DNA of 64,000 bases from an uncultured Alloprevotella sp. (lineage in GTDB: Bacteria > Bacteroidota > Bacteroidia > Bacteroidales > Bacteroidaceae), in the NCBI GenBank assembly GCA_944320745.1, contig CALUIN010000003.1:44318-108317 (forward strand), in the 5' to 3' direction. Of this stretch, positions 25,901 through 33,502 are shown in pieces. Positions within the stretch are counted from its first letter, which is position 1; every line of letters begins with the position of its first letter. Below the pieces are notes generated by a model, which searched no databases, had not been told where the DNA came from, and saw only the letters and a list, made by a program, of their open reading frames with translations. The position numbers and the translations under genes are program-made.

Positions 25901-26368
25901 TTAATAAATTGATTTGTGTTCCGATGGAGTGCCCGCGGCGACTGTCCGGCGCGGGTTCAACATTGAGAGAATTGTTCTGTACTGGTCCTCGTAGTCCTGC
26001 GGCAGGGCACCGGCCCCCGCGGTGCGGATGCGCCGGGCAAGCCGTAGCGGACTGGTCCCGAGCCTCTGCGTGAAGGCTTCGTAGAATACACTGACCGAGG
26101 TGTAGCCGCAGCGCGCATGCAGACCCTTGATCCGCGTGTTGCCACCCTCAGCCAGAAACAGACTGACGGCGTAGCCTATGCGGAAGTCGTTGATAAGCGT
26201 GCGGAAGTTGCGCCCGAAGCAGGTGTTGATCGTGTTGGAGAGATAGGTAGTATTCGTCCCCACTATTACACTGAGGCCGCTCAAGGAGAGGGCCGGCTGG
26301 AGGTAAACGCGGTCGCGCTCCAGGCTTTCGCACACTTTTTCGTAGATGATGCTTTGATTGAGTCTCAT
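25901..26368 (-). CDS. Short AraC-type HTH regulator upstream of the S-layer-like gene
   Basis: This 155-residue protein is almost only an AraC DNA-binding domain: LSLSGLSVIVGTNTTYLSNTINTCFGRNFRTLINDFRIGYA is helix-turn-helix one, and TRIKGLHARCGYTSVSVFYEAFTQRLGTSPLRLAR is helix-turn-helix two. There is no sensor domain. The ATG at 26368 is chosen because the in-frame upstream TTG at 26401 is part of the -7 box TACCTTTG. The S-layer-like gene begins 17 bases after its stop, so the two form an operon and the protein may control its own operon. Confidence 0.8.
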   Translation of the reverse strand: MRLNQSIIYEKVCESLERDRVYLQPALSLSGLSVIVGTNTTYLSNTINTCFGRNFRTLINDFRIGYAVSLFLAEGGNTRIKGLHARCGYTSVSVFYEAFTQRLGTSPLRLARRIRTAGAGALPQDYEDQYRTILSMLNPRRTVAAGTPSEHKSIY

Positions 26369-26398
26369 GCGGACGGGGGCATTTCGCCCTTTTGCGTG

Positions 26399-26406
26399 CA
26401 AAGGTA
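26399..26406 (-). promoter_or_regulatory. -7 promoter box of the regulator/S-layer operon
   Basis: On the minus strand this reads TACCTTTG, matching TAnnTTTG, about 30 bases before the ATG at 26368. The next 110 bases upstream are AT-rich and contain the palindrome TTTCCGGAAA at 26474-26483. Confidence 0.6.
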
Positions 26407-26515
26407 GGACTTTTGTGCTAACACTGAGCGGGGCTTTTTTATTTTATTCTCCCCCGAACCGCATTATTTTTAGTTTCCGGAAATTCTGTATCCATACACA
26501 ACCGCCGCTGCAGGC

Positions 26516-27394
26516 TCAACGCCCGGACGCCGGGAAGCTGAACATGGCGGGGGCGGGCAGGTGCATGCCGGCCAGGACGAGCCCTTGCCCGCGGGCAAGG
26601 CTGAGCAGGGCGCGACGGGCACGGGCCGCGGCGGCGGCGTCCATGTCGTAGGTGGCGCTGATGTCGGGGTGCGCGTATTGCAGCGCGGCGCCGTGCATGA
26701 AGTCGCCGGCGATGAGGAAGGGGCCTACGCGGTAGGCTGTGTGGCCGGGAGTGTGGCCGGCAGCCTCGACGGGCTGGACGCCGAGAGGCAAGGTGTCGGC
26801 CGGCTGGAAGAAGGAGATTCGTCCTTCATAGGCAGCCAAGGCCTGCTCTACCTGTGCGCGCTGCTCGGGCGGCATGGCCTGCCATGCGTCGTACTCCCTC
26901 TGGGGAACATGAAGCTGCGCCCGGGGGAAGGCGGCCTTGCCGGCAGGAGCGAGCCCGCCGATGTGGTCGCCGTGGAAGTGGGTCAAGAAGATGTGGTCAA
27001 CGTCGGCGGGGCTCAGACCGAGGGCCTGGATTCCGGCCTGCAGGCGGCTGTCGGGAAGGCCGAGGCCGGTGTCGAAAAGGGCCGTGCCGCCATCGCCCAG
27101 CAGCACAAACGTGCTGACGGTGGAGGGCACGCCGTCCGTCAGCCCGAGGTCCTGCATCACGCTGTCGCTGGCCGCGGGGAAGAGGGAACGCTCCATCAGA
27201 CGGGGCTGGGCGTTGTCCTGCACCCAAGCCAGTGTGTAGCCGTCGCGTGTCAGCGTACACACGCCGGGCGCCACACTGTCGGCATCCGTAGCCAGGGGAA
27301 GCTGTCCGGCGGAAGGAGTGGAGCTGGCGCCGCACCCGGCCATGAGCGGGAAGGCGCAGAGCGTCAGGAACTGAAGTTTACGGAAGGGATTCAT
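26516..27394 (-). CDS. Metallo-beta-lactamase-fold hydrolase, lipoprotein
   Basis: This 292-residue protein has a lipobox with Cys21 (LMAGC) and a metallo-beta-lactamase domain from about residue 85. The zinc motif H139-F-H141-G-D143-H144 is intact. EAAGHTPGHTAYRV supplies the next ligand region and LIAGDFMHG the bridging aspartate. An FDTGLG strand precedes the site. This pattern fits the glyoxalase II/lactonase branch rather than true beta-lactamases. Substrate unknown. It is transcribed divergently from the sulfatase, with a minus-strand -7 box at 27480-27487. Confidence 0.85.
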   Translation of the reverse strand: MNPFRKLQFLTLCAFPLMAGCGASSTPSAGQLPLATDADSVAPGVCTLTRDGYTLAWVQDNAQPRLMERSLFPAASDSVMQDLGLTDGVPSTVSTFVLLGDGGTALFDTGLGLPDSRLQAGIQALGLSPADVDHIFLTHFHGDHIGGLAPAGKAAFPRAQLHVPQREYDAWQAMPPEQRAQVEQALAAYEGRISFFQPADTLPLGVQPVEAAGHTPGHTAYRVGPFLIAGDFMHGAALQYAHPDISATYDMDAAAAARARRALLSLARGQGLVLAGMHLPAPAMFSFPASGR

Positions 27395-27479
27395 ACTGTC
27401 TCTCTTTTATATATTAATATGTGTATGGACGGGGCGGGCACGACGGCGCAGGCAGGCCCGCGCCGTCGCCCCTCGTGGA

Positions 27480-27487
27480 CAAAGTTA
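27480..27487 (-). promoter_or_regulatory. -7 promoter box of the MBL-fold gene
   Basis: On the minus strand this reads TAACTTTG, about 85 bases upstream of the ATG at 27394. Confidence 0.55.
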
Positions 27488-27618
27488 ATGAAAAAGTGCG
27501 AACCGCGGCACGGACGCAGGGCGGACTTGCAACGCACGGCGAAAGACGCTCGCTGGCCATGCTGCGCGGCGCTGGGTCTTTTTCTCCCGCAGATGCCGCC
27601 CGTTTCTCTGGAAACGCT

Positions 27619-27626
27619 TAACTTTG
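27619..27626 (+). promoter_or_regulatory. -7 promoter box of the sulfatase gene
   Basis: TAACTTTG matches TAnnTTTG and lies 105 bases upstream of the ATG at 27732. It argues against a longer in-frame start at 27624. Confidence 0.55.
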
Positions 27627-27731
27627 CGGCGTAGCGGTGCGGCGCGTCCCTGTCCCTTCCGGCAGTCCCCCGCCGGCTGCGATGGCGGCCATGCCTGCCG
27701 CTCCGTCTTTCTCAAAAAAACACCGTCTGCC

Positions 27732-29234
27732 ATGAAAATCCTTCCCGCCACGGGCTGCGCGCTGACTTTTGCCGCCACGCTGCCGCTTTCGCTCCAAGCC
27801 GACCGGCTGCCTCACATCATCCTGCTCATGACCGACCAGCAACGCTGGGACGCAATGGGCTGCACGTCGGGCGGTATCGTCGTGACGCCGCACCTGGACC
27901 GTCTGGCTGCGGAGGGGACGCGCTTCGCCCATGCCTACACGTCGTGTCCGAGCAGCACACCGGCCCGCAGCGGCCTGCTGACCGGACTTTCGCCTTGGCA
28001 CCACGGCCTGCTGGGCTACGGCGACGTGGCTGAGCACTGCCGCTTCGAGATGCCCCGCCTGCTGCGCGAACTGGGCTACTATACGTTCGGCATTGGCAAA
28101 ATGCACTGGCATCCACAGCGTACGAAGCACGGATTCCACGAAGTGCTGCTCGACGAAAGCGGCCGCGTGGAGGATGAGAACTTCGTGAGCGACTACCGCC
28201 AATGGTTTCAGCTGCACTGCCCGGGCGGCAACCCGGACGCGACAGGCATCGGATGGAACGACCACGGGGCGGCGGTCTACGTGCCCGACGAGGCGCTGCA
28301 CCCCACTCGCTGGACCGGCGAAACGGCCTGCGAGCTGATTCGCAGCTACGATACGGCCACGGACACACCGCTTTTCCTGAAGGTCTCGTTCGCCCGGCCT
28401 CACAGCCCTTACGACCCGCCCAAGCGCTGGCTGGACTTGTATGAAGACAAGGAGATCCCGGCGCCCTGGACGGGCGACTGGTGCGGACGCTACGCGGACC
28501 GGCTGGACCCGGCCGAGGCGGCCTCCGATGCGCCCTTCGGCAATTTCGGCACGGCCTACGCCCAGCGGTCGCGGCGGCACTACTATGCCAACGTGTCGTT
28601 CATCGACGAGGAAATAGGCCGCATCGTCGCCGCGCTGAAAGAGAAGGGCATGTACGATGACGCGCTCATCATCTTCGTCTCGGACCACGGCGACATGCTG
28701 GGCGACCACTACCATTGGCGGAAGACGTACCCCTACGAAGGGTCTACGCACATTCCCTTCCTCGTGAAGTGGCCGGCCGCGATGGGGCTGGCGCCAAGCG
28801 TGGTGAATCAGCCGGTAGAGCTGCGCGACGTCCTGCCGACCATGCTCGACGTGGCAGGCAGCCGCGTTCCGGCGGGAATGGACGGGCGCTCCGTCGCCGC
28901 CCTGGCCCGCGGCGACACGGCCCACTGGCGCCGCTACATTGACATGGAGCACGCCACGTGCTACAGTCCGGAAAACTACTGGTGCGCACTGACAGACGGC
29001 CGCATCAAGTATATTTGGAACTTCCACAACGGGAGCGAACAGCTCTTCGACCTGGAGCGCGACCCGCACGAGCTGCACAACCTGGCCGGCGAGGCGGCCT
29101 ACCGCCCCAGACTGGAAGAAATGCGCCGGGCCATGGCGGCGCACCTGGCGGAGCGCGGCGAGGAGTTCGTTAGCAACGGCCGCCCGGCCGTGCGCAAGGA
29201 GACCATGCTCTACGGACCGAATTACGGAAAATAA
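27732..29234 (+). CDS. Secreted sulfatase, Ser-type (family S1)
   Basis: This 500-residue sulfatase has a signal peptide ending near Ala-23 (LSLQADRLP). The metal-binding LLMTDQQRWDAMGC begins the domain. The maturation motif is S75-T-P-A-R79 followed by SGLLTG, so the residue converted to formylglycine is a serine and an anaerobic radical-SAM maturase (anSME) is required; none is in the window. SDHGDMLGDHYHWRK gives the second metal site. A C-terminal sub-domain ends in FDLERDPHELHNL. Substrate is probably a sulfated glycan. It forms an operon with the SGNH esterase 12 bases downstream. Confidence 0.9.
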   Translation: MKILPATGCALTFAATLPLSLQADRLPHIILLMTDQQRWDAMGCTSGGIVVTPHLDRLAAEGTRFAHAYTSCPSSTPARSGLLTGLSPWHHGLLGYGDVAEHCRFEMPRLLRELGYYTFGIGKMHWHPQRTKHGFHEVLLDESGRVEDENFVSDYRQWFQLHCPGGNPDATGIGWNDHGAAVYVPDEALHPTRWTGETACELIRSYDTATDTPLFLKVSFARPHSPYDPPKRWLDLYEDKEIPAPWTGDWCGRYADRLDPAEAASDAPFGNFGTAYAQRSRRHYYANVSFIDEEIGRIVAALKEKGMYDDALIIFVSDHGDMLGDHYHWRKTYPYEGSTHIPFLVKWPAAMGLAPSVVNQPVELRDVLPTMLDVAGSRVPAGMDGRSVAALARGDTAHWRRYIDMEHATCYSPENYWCALTDGRIKYIWNFHNGSEQLFDLERDPHELHNLAGEAAYRPRLEEMRRAMAAHLAERGEEFVSNGRPAVRKETMLYGPNYGK

Positions 29235-29246
29235 ACCCTATCCGCC

Positions 29247-30443
29247 ATGAATCAGAACTTGGAGAAAAACACAATAGCTCGCCTCGCACGAAGCGCGCGC
29301 CGATGGATTTGCCTGTTGGCCCTGAGCGCCACCTGCGCCGGCGGCATCGCGGCCAAGGGCCTCGACTGGCACGACCCCGTGGCCGCCGGACGCGCACAAG
29401 GGGCGCACTTCATAGAGGGCCAGGGATGGAACGAAGACGGCGGGAACTACTTCCGCCTGCCCCGCCGTGCGGAACGGACCGTGCGCAAAGCCGTGTGGGA
29501 CCTCTCCCGCTCGTCGGCAGGACTGACCGTCCGCTTTGTCACGGACGCGCCGCGTATCCGGGTGCGCTACGTCGTGAGCGGACCCGCGGCAATGCCGCAC
29601 ATGCCGGCCACAGGCGTATCGGGCGTGGACCTTTACCGCTGCAAGGACGGCGGCGGCTATGACCGCTGCATCGGCTCGTACAGTTTCGGCGACACCGTGC
29701 GCTACGACTTTGCGCCCGACGCCCCTGCCGATGGCAAACCGGCTGCCTACGTGCTCTACCTCCCGCTCTACAACGAAGTGCAGTCCCTGCAGATAGGCAC
29801 ACCCGAAGGGGCCCGGTTCAGCTTCACACCGGCCTCGGAGGAGCGGCCACTCGTAGTCTACGGGACGTCGATAGTCCAAGGGGCGTGCGCCTCGAGGCCC
29901 GGCATGGCCTGGACCAGCTGCGTGGCCCGGGAGCTGGGCATTCCCGTAGTGAATCTGGGATTTTCGGGCAACGGGCAGCTGGAAAAAAGCGTGCTCGACC
30001 TGATGTGCGAACTGCCGGCACGGGCCTACGTGCTGGACTGCATGGCCAACATGAACAGCCGCACGGCTGAGGAAGTGGCACGCCTGGTCATAGATGCCGT
30101 GCACTGCCTGCGGCGGTCGAAGGACGTGCCGGTGCTGCTCGTGGAACAGGCCGGCTACAGCGATGCCGCCACCCACGCCGCCCGCCGCCAGACCTGCGCC
30201 CGCCACAACGAGGGCCTGCGCCAGGCCTACGGCTCCCTGCTGGCCGAAGGGGTGAAAGACCTGTATTATCTCTCCAGGGAAGAGCTGGACGTCCCGGCTG
30301 AGGCCCTCGTGGACTATGTGCACCCGTCGGACTGGGGCATGGCTTTGCAAGCCCGCGCCGTGGCCGGAAAACTGCGCGCCATGACGGCGCCGCGCCGTCA
30401 GGCCCCGCTCCTCCGCCCGGACAGTTTCTTCACGCGATTGTAA
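29247..30443 (+). CDS. SGNH/GDSL esterase with GxDLY domain
   Basis: This 398-residue exported protein has a signal peptide (~1-36, ending in GGIAAKG). An N-terminal beta domain contains GVSGVDLYRC, the mark of the GxDLY domain. A C-terminal Lipase_GDSL_3 domain carries the catalytic serine in VVYGTSIVQG, the Gly/Asn blocks in NLGFSGNGQLE and CMANMNSR, and the Asp/His pair in YVHPSDWGM. The family includes carbohydrate esterases. Its place 12 bases behind a sulfatase suggests removal of O-acyl groups from the same sulfated glycan. Confidence 0.85.
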   Translation: MNQNLEKNTIARLARSARRWICLLALSATCAGGIAAKGLDWHDPVAAGRAQGAHFIEGQGWNEDGGNYFRLPRRAERTVRKAVWDLSRSSAGLTVRFVTDAPRIRVRYVVSGPAAMPHMPATGVSGVDLYRCKDGGGYDRCIGSYSFGDTVRYDFAPDAPADGKPAAYVLYLPLYNEVQSLQIGTPEGARFSFTPASEERPLVVYGTSIVQGACASRPGMAWTSCVARELGIPVVNLGFSGNGQLEKSVLDLMCELPARAYVLDCMANMNSRTAEEVARLVIDAVHCLRRSKDVPVLLVEQAGYSDAATHAARRQTCARHNEGLRQAYGSLLAEGVKDLYYLSREELDVPAEALVDYVHPSDWGMALQARAVAGKLRAMTAPRRQAPLLRPDSFFTRL

Positions 30444-30508
30444 CTCCGGATTAACCGGGTCGTAACGCAGATTGCGGAAATTTGCTGCGTAGATATTTCC
30501 ACAGTACA

Positions 30509-30727
30509 ATGCTTACGACCATGAATCAGGACAGACGCAACGCAGTCATCGTAGAGCCCACGGACGACGGGCTTTTCATCGCTTACTTCGCCGACCGCAT
30601 GACCTGCTACGCCTTGGGCGAGAGCGAGAACGAGGCCACGGACAATCTGCTGGACCGCTACGACTTCAACGCTGAAAGCTGGGCGGACTACGACGAATAC
30701 AGCTACCTCGTCGGCGCCATCATGTAA
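30509..30727 (+). CDS. Small HicB-like protein, no toxin partner seen
   Basis: This 72-residue protein (start at 30509; ATG at 30521 is also possible) contains AVIVEPTDDGLFIAYFADRMTCYALGESENEATDNLLDRYD. The pattern, a strand, a turn, a second strand, Gly-Glu-Ser and a helix with Glu-Ala, resembles the small beta-alpha fold of HicB antitoxins. No HicA-like gene of about 60 residues lies on either side and there is no C-terminal DNA-binding segment, so it is an orphan HicB-fold protein or something unrelated. It ends 10 bases from the convergent lipoprotein gene. Confidence 0.5.
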   Translation: MLTTMNQDRRNAVIVEPTDDGLFIAYFADRMTCYALGESENEATDNLLDRYDFNAESWADYDEYSYLVGAIM

Positions 30728-30737
30728 GGCCCCGGCG

Positions 30738-31766
30738 TCACAGGGCACGGAGCTCATCTACGGTAAAGACAATGTCGAGGTACTTCCCCGACGTGCTGCC
30801 TTTGTAGCGGTAGACCAGCCTGGTCCCGTTGGCAATGAGCAGACGGATAAAGGGGGCCATGACGGTCCGCATGTTGCCCGTCATATTGCTCCGTATCGCG
30901 TCCTTCATGGTTGAGGAGGCGGTAGCCAGGGCGTCGACATCCATGCCGAGTGCCTCCTCGTCCACCGTGTAGTGGTAAACGGCGCTTCTGCCATCGAGCG
31001 TGACGGCCGTGAGACGGGTCTGCTCGTCCACCTGCTGCGGACATTGCGCGTTGGCCGTCTCTATGTTGGCTACCAGCAGGCGGCGGTTGCTCTCCGCATC
31101 GCTTATCTCGGACGCCAGGCTTTTCTTTATCTCCGCGTTCGTGATGCGCGTGGTAAACCGTTTCCCGGAACTTGTAAAGTTCATTACGACTTTTACGCCA
31201 TAGCCCGCCGCCGCCACCTTTTCGTACATCGCACGGTTGGCCGAACCGGGCTGCGCGATGGTGGAGAGGAGGTTCTGGCGGATCACTTCTTTCTGGCGCT
31301 GAAGGGCATCCGGCTGAAGCATGAGTGCTTCGTCGTCTATGTCGTACTGATAGAGCAGGGCGCTTCCCTCCAAGGCTATGGCCGTGATGTAAAAGCCGTC
31401 GGCCACCTTGATGGGGCACATGCCGTTGGCGGCAGCTATCTCGGTCTGCAGCTCCCTGCGCATGGCGTCGGAACCTGCCGGGGCGGCCGGTGTGGCGGGA
31501 AGAACAGCCGGGGCGGCGGGCGCTGCGGCGGCGGGGGCGCCGCCGTCGGGTTTCTCCGCTCCTTCGCCGCGCGGCTCGCCGGGCATCGTCGGGTCGCCGG
31601 GCATTTGCGGACCGTCGGCCGCGGAAACGGCGGACGATGCCTCCTCGTCCGGCCCGACGGGCTTGTTTGACCGGCCGCAAGCCGCAAGGGCGACGGCCAG
31701 GATGGTCACGACAAGGCCTCCGGACAGGCGGCCTGCCAAAACGTGCAAAGCGGTTCGTGTCTTCAT
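30738..31766 (-). CDS. Hypothetical lipoprotein with two copies of one domain
   Basis: This 342-residue protein starts at the ATG at 31766, just after a -7 box, not at an in-frame upstream codon. The lipobox ends at Cys30 (LAAC). A long Pro/Ala/Gly/Glu linker (~35-100) follows. Two related domains come next. The first (~100-225) has ANGMCPIKVADGFYITAIALEG, LLYQYDIDDEAL and GVKVVMNFTSSGKRF. The second (~230-342) has NAQCPQQVDEQTRLTAVTLDG, AVYHYTVDEEAL and RLVYRYKGSTSGKYL. The repeated order Cys-Pro, a Leu-Thr-Ala-Val strand and a Tyr-Asp-Glu strand shows an internal duplication. Function unknown. Confidence 0.68.
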   Translation of the reverse strand: MKTRTALHVLAGRLSGGLVVTILAVALAACGRSNKPVGPDEEASSAVSAADGPQMPGDPTMPGEPRGEGAEKPDGGAPAAAAPAAPAVLPATPAAPAGSDAMRRELQTEIAAANGMCPIKVADGFYITAIALEGSALLYQYDIDDEALMLQPDALQRQKEVIRQNLLSTIAQPGSANRAMYEKVAAAGYGVKVVMNFTSSGKRFTTRITNAEIKKSLASEISDAESNRRLLVANIETANAQCPQQVDEQTRLTAVTLDGRSAVYHYTVDEEALGMDVDALATASSTMKDAIRSNMTGNMRTVMAPFIRLLIANGTRLVYRYKGSTSGKYLDIVFTVDELRAL

Positions 31767-31807
31767 GGGGATTGCATTTAAGGATGAGACAAATAGGTAA
31801 GACACGG

Positions 31808-31815
31808 CAAATATA
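31808..31815 (-). promoter_or_regulatory. -7 promoter box of the duplicated-domain lipoprotein
   Basis: On the minus strand this reads TATATTTG, a good TAnnTTTG box. The expected start of transcription is about 35 bases before the ATG at 31766. Confidence 0.55.
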
Positions 31816-32027
31816 CGTCTTTCCGTCAAGCCGCCTCGAGCGCCAACCCGTTTTTTTCACCACCGCCGGGATAAAAGGACGAGTTTTGCCAGTATGCGGC
31901 GGAATTGCCCGAAAAACCGGCCTCCGTCCCGTCCGCCGGCCTCCTCCGGCAAAGGCCGGCCCGCCATGGCCCAACAGGCCCGCGCGGGTTTGTCCGTGAG
32001 AATTAACAAGATATTCATGACGCCCGG

Positions 32028-32058
32028 TTTGGATTTAATTATTTTTTTCCGATATTTG
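32028..32058 (+). promoter_or_regulatory. Promoter of the glycosyltransferase gene
   Basis: TTTG (32028-32031) is followed after exactly 19 bases by GATATTTG (32051-32058), close to the TTTG/TAnnTTTG pair used by the Bacteroidota housekeeping sigma factor. The ATG is 23 bases downstream. Confidence 0.65.
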
Positions 32059-32080
32059 CAGGGGAAAACATCGCACCGAA

Positions 32081-33226
32081 ATGAAAGTATTGTTCACGGT
32101 ACAAGGCGAAGGCCGGGGCCACCTCACGCAAGCGCTGACGCTGCGGCAGATGCTGGCGGCCTGCGGGCATGAGGTCACCGGCATCGTGGTCGGAAAAAGT
32201 CCCGCACGGCAGATACCCGCATTCTTTACGGAGAAAATCGGAGCACCGATCCACTATGTGGAGAGCCCCAACTTCCTGCCGGCCGGCGCGAAAGGCCGGC
32301 CGCCTCTGACGCGCAGCATTGCCTACAATGTGATGCGCATCGGACGTTTCCGCGAAGGCATCCTCACCATCCGCCGCCTGGCACGCCAGGCCGATGTCGT
32401 GGTCAACTTCTACGACCTGCTCACGGGCCTGGCCTACGGACTGGGCGGCCTGCATACACCGCTGGTGTGCGTGGGGCATCAATACTTGTTTCTCCGTCCC
32501 GACTTCGTTTTCCCTCCCGGCCACCGCGTGCCACTCTGGCTGCTGCGCCTCTACACGCGCGGCACGGCCTTCCGGGCAACGAGCCTGCTGGCCCTGTCGT
32601 TTCGCCCGCTGGACGACTGCGGCGCCTCGCGCATCCACGTGGTGCCCCCGCTCTTGCGCCAGGCCGTGCGCCAGGCCCGCCCCACCGCCGGCGACTATCT
32701 GCACGGCTACCTGCTCAACAGCGGCTTCAGCCGCGACATCCGCGCCTGGCACGAAGCGCATCCCGACGTGGCGCTCCACTTCTTCTGGGACAAGCCCACG
32801 CCCGGCGGAGAGCTGCGCGTAGACAGCAAACTGTCATTCCACGGCCTGGACGACGAAGCCTTCATCCGCTACATGGCAGGGGCCCGCGCCTACGCCACGA
32901 CGGCGGGCTTCGAGTCCGTGTGCGAGGCCATGTACTTGGGCAAGCCCGTGCTGATGGTGCCCACCCACATCGAGCAACTCTGCAACGCCTACGACGCCGA
33001 AGCCGCAGGAGCCGGCATCCGCTGCGCCACGTTCGACCTGGACCGGCTCAACAGCCTGCGGCCCGTAGACAGCCGCCCGTTCCGCGAATGGACGGACCGC
33101 GCCAGCCGCCTCATTCCCGAACAAATCGAAGCGGCCGTGCGCCGCGCCACTGAGGAGTCACACTCCCGCTTCGTGCAGTACTGCGCACTCTGCGGCGCGC
33201 AGCTCCGCCTGCTTTTCCGCCGCTGA
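32081..33226 (+). CDS. Glycosyltransferase, MurG/GT28-like (GT-B fold)
   Basis: This 381-residue cytosolic protein begins VLFTVQGEGRGHLTQALTL, the Gly-rich acceptor loop of MurG/UGT-like GT-B enzymes. The C-terminal half has LLNSGFSRDI, then a segment up to YMAGARAYATTAGFESVCEAMYLGKPVLMVPTHIEQ, the sugar-nucleotide site (Gly-Phe-Glu-Ser-Val-Cys-Glu-Ala and Pro-X-X-X-Glu-Gln). There are no membrane segments. Donor and acceptor are unknown; similar stand-alone genes in Bacteroidales are annotated only as glycosyltransferase family protein. A strong terminator follows at 33258. Confidence 0.78.
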   Translation: MKVLFTVQGEGRGHLTQALTLRQMLAACGHEVTGIVVGKSPARQIPAFFTEKIGAPIHYVESPNFLPAGAKGRPPLTRSIAYNVMRIGRFREGILTIRRLARQADVVVNFYDLLTGLAYGLGGLHTPLVCVGHQYLFLRPDFVFPPGHRVPLWLLRLYTRGTAFRATSLLALSFRPLDDCGASRIHVVPPLLRQAVRQARPTAGDYLHGYLLNSGFSRDIRAWHEAHPDVALHFFWDKPTPGGELRVDSKLSFHGLDDEAFIRYMAGARAYATTAGFESVCEAMYLGKPVLMVPTHIEQLCNAYDAEAAGAGIRCATFDLDRLNSLRPVDSRPFREWTDRASRLIPEQIEAAVRRATEESHSRFVQYCALCGAQLRLLFRR

Positions 33227-33257
33227 GGACGGGACAGTGCCTGGCGCCCCAATCCTG

Positions 33258-33312
33258 CGGCCTGCCCGCCCGCGAAAGCCCCGATGCTTTCGCGGGCGGG
33301 CAGGCCGTTTTT
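33258..33312 (+). terminator. Terminator of the glycosyltransferase gene
   Basis: Arms of 22 perfectly paired bases (33258-33279, 33286-33307) enclose a 6-base loop and are followed by five T residues, 31 bases after the stop codon. It is a classical intrinsic terminator. Confidence 0.85.
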
Positions 33313-33452
33313 CCGTCCTCGCGCGCGACCCGCTGCGCCGCCTGCACGGCTATCGGGCAAAGACGAAAACCGCAACATGGCTGCCGCAACGCCGTAACGG
33401 TACGTTTAAGTATTAAAAATCATTAACGGAAAGCACGTTTTTATATTTTCCC

Positions 33453-33483
33453 TTTATCATAAAAGCTGAAATTTCTATATTTG
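33453..33483 (+). promoter_or_regulatory. Promoter of the GH13 gene
   Basis: TTTA (33453-33456), 19 bases, then TATATTTG (33476-33483), a perfect -7 box. The start codon lies only 19 bases further, leaving a very short leader. That leader contains one GCCTTAGTCCGT stretch resembling a single unit of the 21-bp repeat family. Confidence 0.65.
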
Positions 33484-33502
33484 CCTCAGAGCCTTAGTCC
33501 GT

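Noticed and set aside
22143-25904. 1253-codon open frame opposite the S-layer-like gene
   Set aside because: It mirrors the real gene codon by codon; the minus strand has signal peptide, lipobox and coiled coil.
33491-33502. Single repeat unit at the GH13 start
   Set aside because: Only 12 bases match, no second unit is present, and it may be chance.
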